From Bacteroidales bacterium (GTDB lineage: Bacteria; Bacteroidota; Bacteroidia; Bacteroidales; JAIOZK01), in assembly GCA_021738625.1 (NCBI GenBank), contig JAIPBS010000001.1:124001-188000 (forward strand): DNA of 64,000 nucleotides, written 5' to 3'. Below, in pieces: positions 45,356 through 53,639 of this stretch. The notes under the pieces were generated by a model. The model saw only the letters and a list, made by a program, of their open reading frames with translations. It did no database searches and was not told the origin of the DNA. A program made the translations under genes and the position numbers. How positions within the stretch are numbered: position 1 is the stretch's first letter; every line of letters begins with the position of its first letter.

Positions 45356-46559
45356 TGTCAGGCTCCAGTTTCAGTTCTTTCATCAACGCATCGGCGAAAT
45401 ATTTTGTTGCCCAGTTGGGAAAGGAAAAAGGTTCATATTTCCCCCAAACAGGTACTGAGCCCGGCATGGCACCGCGAGTATTGTCCGATTCGGTGAAGCT
45501 TCGCTGCTGGATACCGGTCAGGAAGTCAGTCAGCTTACAGGCCCCATCGAGGTATTTTTCCTCTTTCGTGATCCCAAACAAATCGAGCCAGATAATGGCC
45601 GTTTGCGCCCAGCCTGTTGTCATCATGTATTCGGTTCCATTCCATTGCCGGTCAAAGCGGCCATTAAGATATTCTTTTTTTGCAAAAATATCAATAAGCA
45701 CATCTGCGGATTTCCTGGCCGCCGCGATGTATTTTTCTTCTTTCAGGATCTGCCCGCTGTTGAGCAATCCGTCGATGGTGTATGCGATGGTATGAAGGAT
45801 CGGCTTGTCATTCCGCTTAATGGTATTGTCACAATCCTCAAACCAGCCGTTCTCATTTTGCTTGTGCTCAACGATCCATTCCAGGTTTCTGATAGCCGCA
45901 TTTTTGTATTGATCATTTTTAGTGATCTCCCAAAGCATTAGCAAGGGAGTGTCGGTATAGCTATCGTAAACCCGGGGCCGGTCCATCAGGGCGTGTTTTT
46001 TCCAGTAGCCTTCGGAATGCTGTATGTCGCAAAGCCAGTCGCCAGCTCTTATAGCAGCATCGAGATACTTTACATGATTTTCCTCATGATAAACCGCGAT
46101 CATTCCCCTGATGATCTGGGCGGTATTGAAAACCACCTCGGGTTTGTTTTCAGCGATCTTTCCTCCCTGCCATCCACCACTTTGCTTTTGTATGGAAAGC
46201 AGCCAGTCGGCGGTTCGCATTGCCAAAGTCAAAGATCGCTCATCTTTTTCAATATGGAAGTATTCGATTAGTGTCGGGATGATGTATCCGCTTGTTTCGG
46301 GATAGGAACTCGACCAGCCGTTTACCAGGTGGTAACAGCCCATGCCGCCGTCGGGTGTGAAATCCTGCGCTTTCAGCAACCAATTAATTGCATCTCTCAA
46401 TGCCTTTTGTTTCAGCTCTTCATCCGCTTTGTGCGGGTTTTCAAAAAATCTTCTGTTGTAAGTATATCTTTTCAAATCATGGATAAGAAACTTCCTGGCC
46501 TGTCCTATAAACAGGCTGTTTGAAAAATACCGGGCATATAGTTTCAGGCTTTTGATCAT
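45348..46559 (-). CDS. Alpha/alpha-barrel protein (terpene cyclase/glycosidase-like toroid)
   Basis: A 403-residue protein with repeated helix pairs of an alpha/alpha toroid: AINWLLKAQDFTPDGGMG, TADWLLSIQKQSGGWQGG, AGDWLCDIQHSEGYWKK, NLEWIVEHKQNENGWFED. The QxxGGW-like repeats recall prenyltransferase/squalene-cyclase and six-hairpin glycosidase folds. No catalytic DxDD or signal peptide is seen. Such proteins accompany polysaccharide biosynthesis genes in Bacteroidetes. First gene of the operon, overlapping the ligase gene by 8 bases. Confidence 0.6.
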   Translation of the reverse strand: MIKSLKLYARYFSNSLFIGQARKFLIHDLKRYTYNRRFFENPHKADEELKQKALRDAINWLLKAQDFTPDGGMGCYHLVNGWSSSYPETSGYIIPTLIEYFHIEKDERSLTLAMRTADWLLSIQKQSGGWQGGKIAENKPEVVFNTAQIIRGMIAVYHEENHVKYLDAAIRAGDWLCDIQHSEGYWKKHALMDRPRVYDSYTDTPLLMLWEITKNDQYKNAAIRNLEWIVEHKQNENGWFEDCDNTIKRNDKPILHTIAYTIDGLLNSGQILKEEKYIAAARKSADVLIDIFAKKEYLNGRFDRQWNGTEYMMTTGWAQTAIIWLDLFGITKEEKYLDGACKLTDFLTGIQQRSFTESDNTRGAMPGSVPVWGKYEPFSFPNWATKYFADALMKELKLEPDID

Positions 46560-46708
46560 CCGCGCAAAATAATGGATTTACAGCGCAAAGATAAGGATTG
46601 CGTTGGTGTTTATGATGGAAAATTGAAATTTGGAAGGGGGTTAATCATATTTAGCCCCCTCCGGGACTTTAGGCTATGGTTCACGCTAATTTTAATGACG
46701 GCTATTGA

Positions 46709-46793
46709 ATTTCAACCGAATGACAACTGAATGACTATTGAATGACTATTGAATGACAACTGAATGACCATCGAATCACAACCGAATGACTAC
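46709..46793. repeat. 11-bp tandem repeat upstream of dnaX
   Basis: About 7.7 units of an 11-base repeat with consensus ATGACAACYGA (variants ATGACTATTGA, ATGACCATCGA, ATCACAACCGA). The array ends 14 bases before the dnaX -7 box. A second array of the same family lies at 51033-51120. Confidence 0.85.
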
Positions 46794-46807
46794 TAAAATA
46801 AGTTTCG

Positions 46808-46815
46808 TACTTTTG
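46808..46815 (+). promoter_or_regulatory. -7 promoter box for dnaX
   Basis: TACTTTTG is an exact TAnnTTTG match, 29 bases before the dnaX start. The usual -33 position is occupied by the end of the 11-bp repeat array. Confidence 0.5.
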
Positions 46816-46844
46816 ATTCTCCAAAAAAAACGCAGGAAAACCCC

Positions 46845-48572
46845 ATGGAGAATTTTATTGTTTCAGCAAGAAAATACAGGCCTGCCACTTTCGACAGCGT
46901 GGTGGGACAAAAATCCATCACCAACACCCTGAAGAACGCCATTCGCAACAACCAGCTGGCCCAGGCCTTTTTGTTTTGCGGTCCGCGCGGGATCGGCAAA
47001 ACCACCTGCGCCCGCATCCTGGCCAAAACCATCAACTGCGAAAACCTGAACGAAAATCTGGATCCCTGCGACCGTTGCGAATCCTGTATCTCATTCAACA
47101 AATCGGCTTCTTTTAACATACATGAGTTGGACGCCGCCTCCAACAATTCCGTTGATGATATCCGCAACCTGGTCGATCAGGTGCGCATTCCACCACAGGT
47201 CGGGAATTACAAAGTCTATATCATAGATGAGGTACATATGCTTTCACAGGCGGCTTTCAACGCTTTTTTAAAAACCCTCGAGGAACCGCCTTCCTATGCG
47301 AAATTCATTCTGGCCACCACCGAAAAACACAAGATCATCCCTACCATCCTTTCCAGGTGCCAGATATTTGATTTCAAAAGAATTACGGTTGAAGACATTG
47401 CCGGCCACCTGTCCTATGTAGCCGACAAGGAAGGGGTTGAATACGAACAGAATGCCCTGCACGTGATCGCCCAGAAAGCCGATGGCGCCATGCGCGATGC
47501 CCTCTCCATCTTCGACCAGATCGTGAGTTTCAGCGGGAAGAGCATCACTTACCAGGATGTGATCGAAAACCTGAACGTACTGGATTACGACTATTATTTC
47601 AAGATGGTCGACCATTTCCTGCTGAACGACAGTAGCCATGCGCTTTTGCTCATCAACAAGATCATCGAGAACGGCTTCGACGGGCAGCACTTCATCATCG
47701 GACTGGGCGAACACCTCAGAAACCTGCTGGTATGCACCGATGAGGAAACTCTTCAACTATTGGAAGTCAGCCAAGACTTCAAGGAAAAATACCAGGCCCA
47801 GGCCGCCAAAACGGATGCGGCATTTATCCTGAAGTCGCTGGAGATCAACAATCAATGCGACATCAATTACAAAGGTAGCAACAACAAACGTCTGCACCTC
47901 GAGTTGAGCATACTGCAAATGTGTAATATAATCAATGCAGACCAGGGCGCTCCTGAAAAAAAAAGCCCCGTAGTTAAAACCCTTGCCAAACCTTCGGTTA
48001 AAAAAGACGTAAAGGCGGAAGAACCCGCAGCTGCATACAAGGCAAAGAAAACGGAACCGGTAAAAGAAGAAACCAAAGCGGTTGAAAATAAAAAGATCGG
48101 GGCGATGGGGTCAGCACCGGGTACCATCTCCATCAAAAAAACGGCTTCCGAAAACAACAAAAAGAAACAGGAAGAACAAAAAGAAGAAAACCCGGCCGAT
48201 AAACCCGCAACAAAGTTTTCACATGATCAACTGCTTGAAGCCTGGAAAAGTTATGCGGAAGAGATCAAGGAAAAATACCCCGTATTTGCCAGCGCCATGC
48301 TGAAATATGATCCCAAACTGGAGGATGAATTTACCATCGAATTCAAAAATGACAACAAGATCATCTCGAATGATCTTCAAAAAATATCAGAACTGCTTGG
48401 CTTTTTAAAAAGAAGACTAAACAATTATCATATCAAGCTTAATACACAGCTTACCCAAAAAGAGGAAAACCAGCGAGCTTATACCGATCAGGAAAAATTT
48501 GAGCAAATGACAAAGAAAAATCCTTCGGTTCAGAAACTTAAAAATGAACTTGGCCTTGAAATAGATTTCTGA
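46845..48572 (+). CDS. dnaX: DNA polymerase III subunit gamma/tau
   Basis: A 575-residue clamp-loader subunit. The AAA+ domain starts at once (SARKYRPATFDSVVGQ), with Walker A FCGPRGIGKTT, a zinc-binding CDRCESC, Walker B VYIIDEVHML and sensor ATTEKHKIIPTILSRC. A low-complexity Lys/Glu/Ala linker (about 365-455) precedes a C-terminal tau-like domain. The linker is a possible site for frameshifting, but no clear A-rich slippery hairpin was established. The start is fixed by homology. Confidence 0.96.
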   Translation: MENFIVSARKYRPATFDSVVGQKSITNTLKNAIRNNQLAQAFLFCGPRGIGKTTCARILAKTINCENLNENLDPCDRCESCISFNKSASFNIHELDAASNNSVDDIRNLVDQVRIPPQVGNYKVYIIDEVHMLSQAAFNAFLKTLEEPPSYAKFILATTEKHKIIPTILSRCQIFDFKRITVEDIAGHLSYVADKEGVEYEQNALHVIAQKADGAMRDALSIFDQIVSFSGKSITYQDVIENLNVLDYDYYFKMVDHFLLNDSSHALLLINKIIENGFDGQHFIIGLGEHLRNLLVCTDEETLQLLEVSQDFKEKYQAQAAKTDAAFILKSLEINNQCDINYKGSNNKRLHLELSILQMCNIINADQGAPEKKSPVVKTLAKPSVKKDVKAEEPAAAYKAKKTEPVKEETKAVENKKIGAMGSAPGTISIKKTASENNKKKQEEQKEENPADKPATKFSHDQLLEAWKSYAEEIKEKYPVFASAMLKYDPKLEDEFTIEFKNDNKIISNDLQKISELLGFLKRRLNNYHIKLNTQLTQKEENQRAYTDQEKFEQMTKKNPSVQKLKNELGLEIDF

Positions 48573-48757
48573 TCATGTCCGCAGGTGTCCGGCATCGAAC
48601 TCCGGCTGTATCAGGGTGAACAATTCTGAATAATTTTTTCGCTTCTCCAGCAAACCAATAACACCTATACCCCTTGCTATCAAAGATGTATGAAAACATG
48701 CACGGTTTTTGGTTAAATCAAAGAATAATCAATAACACTAACAAAGCGGAGTATCGC

Positions 48758-50806
48758 ATGAAAAAACAAAGCGGATTATTTATTGTTGTACTTGCATTAA
48801 CAGGAATAATATTAAGCAGTTGTATGAGTACAAAAGAAAAGAAAAACCTGGCCATTGATCCGACCAATATGAATACGGAACTGAAACCCGGTGACGATTT
48901 TTACCATTATGCCAACGGCGGATGGATCACGGCCAACCCCATAGGCGACGAATACAGCCAGTACGGCGTTTTCAGGGAGTTGCACGAAAAGAACCAGAAA
49001 CAGCTCAACGACCTGATCAAGGAAGTTTCAAACCTGCAGGATGTCGAACAGGGTTCGGCCGCTCAAAAGATCAGGGATTTTTACAATTCGGGTATGGATA
49101 CAAACCGCATTGATGAATTGGGCGCCAAACCCATCATGAAAGAATTTCAGCGGATAAACGATATCAATACCATTGAAGGGATTAAAAAAGAAATTGCCTA
49201 CGAGCACAGCCTCGGGCTGAATCCGCTCTTTGCCTTTTACGGCACCACCGACCCGGGCAACAGCAATATGGTGATCTCTACCTTTAGCCAGGGAGGCATC
49301 GGTTTGCCGGATGTGGATTATTACACCAGCGACGACAGCCGTTCAAAAGAGATCAGGGAAAAATATGTTGAGCATATCACAAGCATGTTTACCCTTGCCG
49401 GCGACAACCGGGAAGAAGCCAGGGCCAGGGCCGAGAAAGTGATGGCGCTCGAAACAAGGCTTGCCAGAGCATCCATGACCCGCCTGGAGAGAAGGGATCC
49501 CATCAAAACTTATAACAAGATGAGTTTTGTAAAATTTGAGGAGCTCAGCCCCGCTTTTGAATGGAACGACTTTTTTGCCGGGATCGAACTAAAAACACCG
49601 GATGAACTGAATGTGAGAATGCCTGACTTTTATAAAGAAGTCAGCCTGATGATGGATGAAATCCCGGTAGAAGACTGGAAAGCCTATCTGAAGTGGAATG
49701 TGCTAAACCGGAATGCATCGTATCTGAGCGGTGATTTCGAACAAGCCGACTTTGATTTTTTCAGGGCTTATCTTTCGGGCGTGAAAGAAATGCAGCCCCG
49801 CTGGAAAAGGGTAATGGGCACCACCAGCGGTTTTCTGGGTGAACCCGTAGGAAAGTTGTATGTTGAAAAATACTTCCCTCCCAAAGCCAAGGAGCGCATG
49901 CTTACTTTGGTAAACAACCTGAAGAAAGCATTCGGCGAACGTATCAAGGTGCTCGACTGGATGGGCGACTCCACCAAACAAAAAGCGCTTGAAAAGCTAC
50001 AGACCATGGAAGTAAAGATCGGTTATCCTGATGCCGGTGACTGGGTGGACTACTCCCCCATGAAAGTTATGGCCGGAGATTACCTCACAAACATTTATCA
50101 TGGAAGAGCCTTCCTGAAACGCAAAAACCTGGACAAGATCGGCAAACCCGTGAACAAGGACGAATGGGTGATGCCCCCACAAACCGTGAATGCGGGTTAT
50201 ATCCCCACATACAACCAGATCGTATTCCCCGCCGGGATTTTGCAGCCTCCTTTCTTTTTTATGGATGCCGACGACGCCGTGAACTACGGAGCCATTGGCG
50301 TAGTGATCGGTCATGAGATGACCCACGGATTTGACGACCAGGGAAGGCTTTTCGACCTGCACGGCAATTTGAATGAGTGGTGGACCGAAGAGGACAGCGA
50401 GAAATTCAATTCAAAAGCCGACGGCTTTGTAGTGCAGTTCGACCGCTTCAGCATACTCGACAGCCTGCATGTGAACGGCAATCTGACGCTGGGTGAAAAC
50501 ATCGCGGATAATGGCGGTTTGAATATTTCATGGGACGCCTGCCAACTGGCTCAAAACAGGCAGCCGCAGAAAGCGATCACGGGGTTCACGCCCGAACAAA
50601 GATTTTTTATGTCCTATGCCCAGATCTGGCGACAGGTCATCAGGGATGAAGAATTGATGAACCACCTGAAAGAAGATGTGCATTCGCCCGGCATTGCCAG
50701 GGTGAACGGCGCACTGGTCAACATCGATCCCTTTTATGAAGCATTTGATATTGAAGCGGAAAATAATATGTTCGTTCCGAAGAAGGACAGAGTGCATGTC
50801 TGGTAA
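48758..50806 (+). CDS. M13 family (neprilysin-like) metallopeptidase lipoprotein
   Basis: A 682-residue protein from the ATG at 48758, which begins a lipoprotein signal with lipobox ILSSC (Cys 22). The longer frame from 48674 adds 28 residues with no signal and is rejected. The M13 N-terminal domain starts at PGDDFYHYANGGWI. The zinc site is HEMTH at residues 519-523, with the third ligand in GENIADNGGL. NAGYIPTYNQIVFPAGILQPPFF (in two blocks) and the MFVPKKDRVHVW end are typical; the usual ending is CxVW, here HVW. It is expected at the outer membrane, degrading peptides. Confidence 0.92.
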   Translation: MKKQSGLFIVVLALTGIILSSCMSTKEKKNLAIDPTNMNTELKPGDDFYHYANGGWITANPIGDEYSQYGVFRELHEKNQKQLNDLIKEVSNLQDVEQGSAAQKIRDFYNSGMDTNRIDELGAKPIMKEFQRINDINTIEGIKKEIAYEHSLGLNPLFAFYGTTDPGNSNMVISTFSQGGIGLPDVDYYTSDDSRSKEIREKYVEHITSMFTLAGDNREEARARAEKVMALETRLARASMTRLERRDPIKTYNKMSFVKFEELSPAFEWNDFFAGIELKTPDELNVRMPDFYKEVSLMMDEIPVEDWKAYLKWNVLNRNASYLSGDFEQADFDFFRAYLSGVKEMQPRWKRVMGTTSGFLGEPVGKLYVEKYFPPKAKERMLTLVNNLKKAFGERIKVLDWMGDSTKQKALEKLQTMEVKIGYPDAGDWVDYSPMKVMAGDYLTNIYHGRAFLKRKNLDKIGKPVNKDEWVMPPQTVNAGYIPTYNQIVFPAGILQPPFFFMDADDAVNYGAIGVVIGHEMTHGFDDQGRLFDLHGNLNEWWTEEDSEKFNSKADGFVVQFDRFSILDSLHVNGNLTLGENIADNGGLNISWDACQLAQNRQPQKAITGFTPEQRFFMSYAQIWRQVIRDEELMNHLKEDVHSPGIARVNGALVNIDPFYEAFDIEAENNMFVPKKDRVHVW

Positions 50807-50865
50807 TGGTTAATAATTGGTTTACTCTTAATTCCTATTTTTTCTCACCTTCTAAGCAACGATGC

Positions 50866-50897
50866 CGGGGCCCCTCACAAAGGGGCCCTTTTCTTTT
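50866..50897 (+). terminator. Intrinsic terminator after the M13 peptidase gene
   Basis: GGGCCCCT pairs with AGGGGCCC around a CACAA loop, followed by TTTTCTTTT. Confidence 0.85.
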
Positions 50898-51032
50898 GGA
50901 TTGTTGATAATTTAGAGAGCAGCTGTAGATTGAAACTTGAAACTTGAAATTGGGTCACGGTATCACGCTACTTACATTGCACAAAGCCTACCTCAGCACT
51001 TTCGTTATTCGAATTATTATGAATTACAACAA

Positions 51033-51120
51033 ATTTCTATTGAATTTCTACTGAATGGCAACTGAATGACAACTGAATGACAACCGAATGACCATCGAAT
51101 GACAACCGAATAACCATCGA
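51033..51120. repeat. 11-bp tandem repeat upstream of the acyltransferase gene
   Basis: Eight units of an 11-base repeat (ATGACAACTGA, ATGACAACCGA, ATGACCATCGA and variants), the same family as at 46709-46793. It ends 12 bases before a TATCTTTG promoter box. Confidence 0.85.
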
Positions 51121-51132
51121 ATCAGCTTTTAC

Positions 51133-51140
51133 TATCTTTG
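51133..51140 (+). promoter_or_regulatory. -7 promoter box for the PlsC-like acyltransferase
   Basis: TATCTTTG is an exact TAnnTTTG match ending 6 bases before the ATG at 51147, so the mRNA is expected to be almost leaderless. Confidence 0.55.
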
Positions 51141-51146
51141 CAAGTG

Positions 51147-51722
51147 ATGAAAAGCATTTCAAAATTCATACTCTGGCTGCTCGGGTGGAAGATCCACGGC
51201 GGCATACCCGAAGGCGAGAAAAAAGCCGTGATCGTAGCTGCACCGCACACCAGCAACTGGGATTTTTTCCTTGGCCGTTTTGCCTATTTCGTGATGGAAG
51301 TAAACGCGAAGTTCCTCATCAAGAAAGAAGCCTTTAAATGGCCTCTGGGCGGATTGTTCAAAGCCTGGGGAGGTATCCCCATTGACCGCAGCAGGAGTAG
51401 CAATATGGTAGAACAGGTGGCCGGGCTTTTCCATGAGCATGAATCACTTTATATCGTAATCACGCCGGAAGGCACCCGCTCACTGGTGAGCAAATGGAAA
51501 AAGGGCTTTTATTACATCGCTTTGCGTGCAAAGGTCCCCATCGCGCTTGCCTACATTGACTATAAGAAAAAAGAAGGTGGTATCGGCCCCACCATCCATC
51601 CCAGCGGGGATTATGAAAAAGACCTCGCCCGCATCGAAGATTTTTACAAAGACAAGACGGCCCGCTATCCCGGTAAATTCAACCTCAGCCCACAAAACCG
51701 GAACAAAAAAAACAGCAAATAA
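51147..51722 (+). CDS. PlsC-like lysophospholipid acyltransferase family protein
   Basis: A 191-residue protein starting at the ATG at 51147. A TTG three codons upstream lies inside the promoter box and is rejected. The HX4D catalytic motif appears as APHTSNWDFFLG near residue 40, and the acceptor-binding motif as TPEGTRS near 110. KAWGGIPIDRSRSSN is typical of the family. It probably acylates a glycerophospholipid or related lipid at the inner membrane. It is shorter than classical PlsC, which is normal for this subgroup. Confidence 0.88.
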   Translation: MKSISKFILWLLGWKIHGGIPEGEKKAVIVAAPHTSNWDFFLGRFAYFVMEVNAKFLIKKEAFKWPLGGLFKAWGGIPIDRSRSSNMVEQVAGLFHEHESLYIVITPEGTRSLVSKWKKGFYYIALRAKVPIALAYIDYKKKEGGIGPTIHPSGDYEKDLARIEDFYKDKTARYPGKFNLSPQNRNKKNSK

Positions 51723-51746
51723 CTTTCCCGTATCAAAAAATCATTC

Positions 51747-51754
51747 TATATTTG
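51747..51754 (+). promoter_or_regulatory. -7 promoter box for tRNA-Val
   Basis: TATATTTG is an exact TAnnTTTG match ending 13 bases before the first base of the tRNA. Confidence 0.55.
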
Positions 51755-51767
51755 CAGCCCCAAATGA

Positions 51768-51842
51768 GGGAGCTTAGCTCAGTTGGTTCAGAGCATCTGC
51801 CTTACAAGCAGAGGGTCACTGGTTCGAATCCAGTAGCTCCCA
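51768..51842 (+). tRNA. tRNA-Val (anticodon TAC)
   Basis: A complete cloverleaf. The acceptor stem GGGAGCT pairs with AGCTCCC; the D arm is followed by an anticodon stem TCTGC/GCAGA with loop CTTACAA (anticodon TAC). The variable loop is short, and the T arm ACTGG/CCAGT carries loop TTCGAAT. The discriminator base is A. CCA is not encoded. A terminator follows 10 bases later. Confidence 0.96.
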
Positions 51843-51852
51843 CGAAAAAATA

Positions 51853-51883
51853 AAAGCCATCCGGTAAGGGTGGCTTTTTTTAT
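51853..51883 (+). terminator. Intrinsic terminator after tRNA-Val
   Basis: AAAGCCATCC pairs with GGGTGGCTTT around GGTAA, followed by a T run. An almost identical terminator follows the tRNA-like element at 51955-51984. Confidence 0.85.
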
Positions 51884-51884
51884 T

Positions 51885-51944
51885 GGTTCGGAGCATCCCG
51901 GCTCAGTCGGGAGGGTCATCTCGCTCAAAGCGAGATAGCTCCCA
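51885..51944 (+). pseudogene. tRNA-Val-derived element lacking the 5' half
   Basis: The element matches the tRNA from its D loop onward (GGTTCGGAGCAT, GGGTCAT, AGCTCCCACGAAAA) but has no 5' acceptor strand or 5' D stem. In place of the anticodon arm it has TCCCG-GCTCAGT-CGGGA, and in place of the T arm TCTCG-CTCAAAG-CGAGA. Both are five-pair stems with seven-base loops but with sequences unlike the tRNA. It cannot fold as a full cloverleaf. Confidence 0.75.
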
Positions 51945-51954
51945 CGAAAAACAG

Positions 51955-51984
51955 AAGCCATCCGGCAAGGGTGGCTTTTTTTAT
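51955..51984 (+). terminator. Duplicate intrinsic terminator after the tRNA-like element
   Basis: AAGCCATCC pairs with GGGTGGCTT around GGCAA with a T run. It differs from the tRNA-Val terminator by one loop base, so the tRNA 3' region and terminator were duplicated together. Confidence 0.8.
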
Positions 51985-51993
51985 GTACGGTCA

Positions 51994-52107
51994 GTTTTTC
52001 CCATACACCTTTATATCCCCTATAACCTTATAACCCTGCAACAAACCACCACTGCCAATCCTGATTCTATGATCAGTTAATAAAAAAGCCTCCCAATTTC
52101 CATTTTC
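51994..52107. repeat. Direct repeat, copy A, flanking an ATPase gene
   Basis: It shares TTTTTCCCATA-ACCTTTATA, CCTTATAACCCTGCA, CAAACCACCACTGCCAAT, TTCTATGATCAGTTAA and CCCAATTTCCATTTTC with 53723-53826, in the same order. Copy A has about 10 extra bases. Confidence 0.75.
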
Positions 52108-52157
52108 GAATCAGTATGTCGGTTCTTCCCGTAAATCATTATCTCGCACCCGAAAGC

Positions 52158-53351
52158 TTAATACAAAAAACCAAAAAGCCATAAAGGCAGCGCATCGGAT
52201 GCCGGGTATTCCATGTTGTCCTTTACGAGATATGCATCGGACAGGCCTTTGATTTGAGTTCCTGTTTTGCTTTTGCCACCCACTTCAAAGATGTATTTGC
52301 CTGCTATTTCAAAATCACCTGTCTTCGGCAGCCTCAGTTTACCAGGATAATGCATTTGATTGAAGAAAAATGTTTCACGCATTGTACCTGCCGAAACTTT
52401 TTCTTCTGCCATTGCATGCAATAGATTGGTATTGTTCATAAATATTTTTTCAGGCTTTTGTAATGTGGCGATGCTGATCCCAGAGGGATAAAGCAGGCCA
52501 ATCATCCTGGCCTCTTCCAGAAAATACAGATAATTGCTTATGGAATTCCGGTGTATTTTACTTTTTTCGGCCAGCTTGTTGATATTGGGTTTAAAGGGTA
52601 CCTGCTGGGCAACGATATACAATAGTTGCAACATTTTCCTGGCATTCCTGATGTCGAAGCCTTTCAGTTCGGCCATATCCGATTCGATGATCAATCGAAC
52701 CAACTGACGCAGACGTACCGGGTATCCCCCCGGGTCTTCGTTATAAAAGGGATAATAGCCATTGATGAGATAATCCTGGAAATATTGCAATGGCCTGAAA
52801 TCGGTGGGAAAACTTTTTCTGATTTGATTTTTGCTGCTGATCAGTTTTTGCAGAGGTATGGGATCAATCTCGATGATCTTGTTCATTTTAAGATATTCCC
52901 TGTAAGATAAACCCGGGAGTTCATACATCCTGGCCCGGCGACTTAGATCAGCTTCCTGCCGGGAAATATCGATGATGGATGATCCGGTGAAAACGATCCT
53001 GAGATCATGGTAACGGTCATACAGGTTTTTAATTTCCCGCGACCATCCGGGATATTTATGCACTTCATCAAGTACCAGTATTTTTCCCCCTTTGCTATGG
53101 AATTCCTGGCCGGTTTCTACAAGGCTATTAGCGGTAAAATAGATATCATCAAGTGAAAAATAGGCAGTTTTGGATGCAGGCATTGCCAACTTGCGCAGCC
53201 ATTGAAGCAACATGGTTGTTTTACCTGTTCCCCTGGCTCCCTTTATTCCAATAAGCCTGTTATCCCAGTTGATTTGATCCATTAGGTATCTCTGAAATTC
53301 AATAGGCACATTGCCTGTGTAATTTTCTGAAAGCTCAAGTAATTCGATCAT
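52158..53351 (-). CDS. AAA ATPase with C-terminal DUF4143-like domain
   Basis: A 397-residue protein. P-loop GARGTGKTT near residue 38, Walker B ILVLDEVHKYPGW and sensor IVFTGSSIIDI. The middle has LPGLSYREYL and a winged-helix segment (INKLAEKSKIHRNSISNYLYFLEEARMI core). The C-terminal part (GDFEIAGKYIFEVGGKSKTGTQ) resembles a nuclease-like fold. It is only distantly related to the ATPase at 2142. Its upstream region holds nested inverted repeats around the promoter. Function in this family is unresolved. Confidence 0.8.
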   Translation of the reverse strand: MIELLELSENYTGNVPIEFQRYLMDQINWDNRLIGIKGARGTGKTTMLLQWLRKLAMPASKTAYFSLDDIYFTANSLVETGQEFHSKGGKILVLDEVHKYPGWSREIKNLYDRYHDLRIVFTGSSIIDISRQEADLSRRARMYELPGLSYREYLKMNKIIEIDPIPLQKLISSKNQIRKSFPTDFRPLQYFQDYLINGYYPFYNEDPGGYPVRLRQLVRLIIESDMAELKGFDIRNARKMLQLLYIVAQQVPFKPNINKLAEKSKIHRNSISNYLYFLEEARMIGLLYPSGISIATLQKPEKIFMNNTNLLHAMAEEKVSAGTMRETFFFNQMHYPGKLRLPKTGDFEIAGKYIFEVGGKSKTGTQIKGLSDAYLVKDNMEYPASDALPLWLFGFLY

Positions 53352-53402
53352 TGCACATCAGTTTGTGCAAATATATGCAAATATTGCACATGTTGATGTG
53401 CA
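53352..53402 (-). promoter_or_regulatory. Promoter with nested inverted repeats for the AAA ATPase
   Basis: On the minus strand a TATATTTG box (53368-53375) lies 16 bases before the start codon. It sits between TGCACATCA (53352-53360) and its complement TGATGTGCA (53394-53402). Inner TGTGCAA and TTGCACA halves form a second palindrome. The layout suggests binding of a dimeric repressor, perhaps the ATPase itself through its winged-helix segment. Confidence 0.55.
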
Positions 53403-53544
53403 TTTTTTTATGCCAGTTCTCCCCTTATACCTCTAAATACTCTATAACCTTATAACCGGGAAAAGGAGAATGTGAGAAAGTGGGAAGATGAGAAAAGCGG
53501 AAACAAAAACAAGGAACAAGGAATTTTTTGAACAGCCTCTTACT

Positions 53545-53639
53545 CCTCTGCGTAACTTTGCGGTTCTCAGCGTAACTCAGCGTAACAGTTATGAGCTATA
53601 ACGCTAAGTTGCGCAAAGTTCCGCAGAGATTCGCAGAGG
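53545..53639. repeat. Large imperfect inverted repeat
   Basis: The left arm reads CCTCTGCG..AACTTTGCG..AACTCAGCG. The right arm is its approximate complement (CGCTAAGTT..CGCAAAGTT..CGCAGAGG). The arms are about 40 bases each around a short AT-rich loop. No transposase is near. Confidence 0.65.

Larger units (their letters stand above)
50807..51146. other. 340-base gap with terminator, 11-bp repeat array and promoter
   Basis: The gap contains in order the terminator of the M13 gene, about 130 bases without recognisable features, the 11-bp array and the -7 box of the acyltransferase gene. Confidence 0.6.

Noticed and set aside
46709-46793. Possible CRISPR array
   Set aside because: The units are contiguous 11-mers with no spacers, and no cas genes are nearby.
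48005-48215. Programmed frameshift site in dnaX
   Set aside because: The linker is A-rich, but I could not identify a convincing slippery heptamer with a following hairpin; the full-length frame is open.
51883-52080. Short frame across the tRNA-like element
   Set aside because: It runs through structured RNA-like DNA, a terminator and direct repeat copy A, and the product looks like translated repeats.
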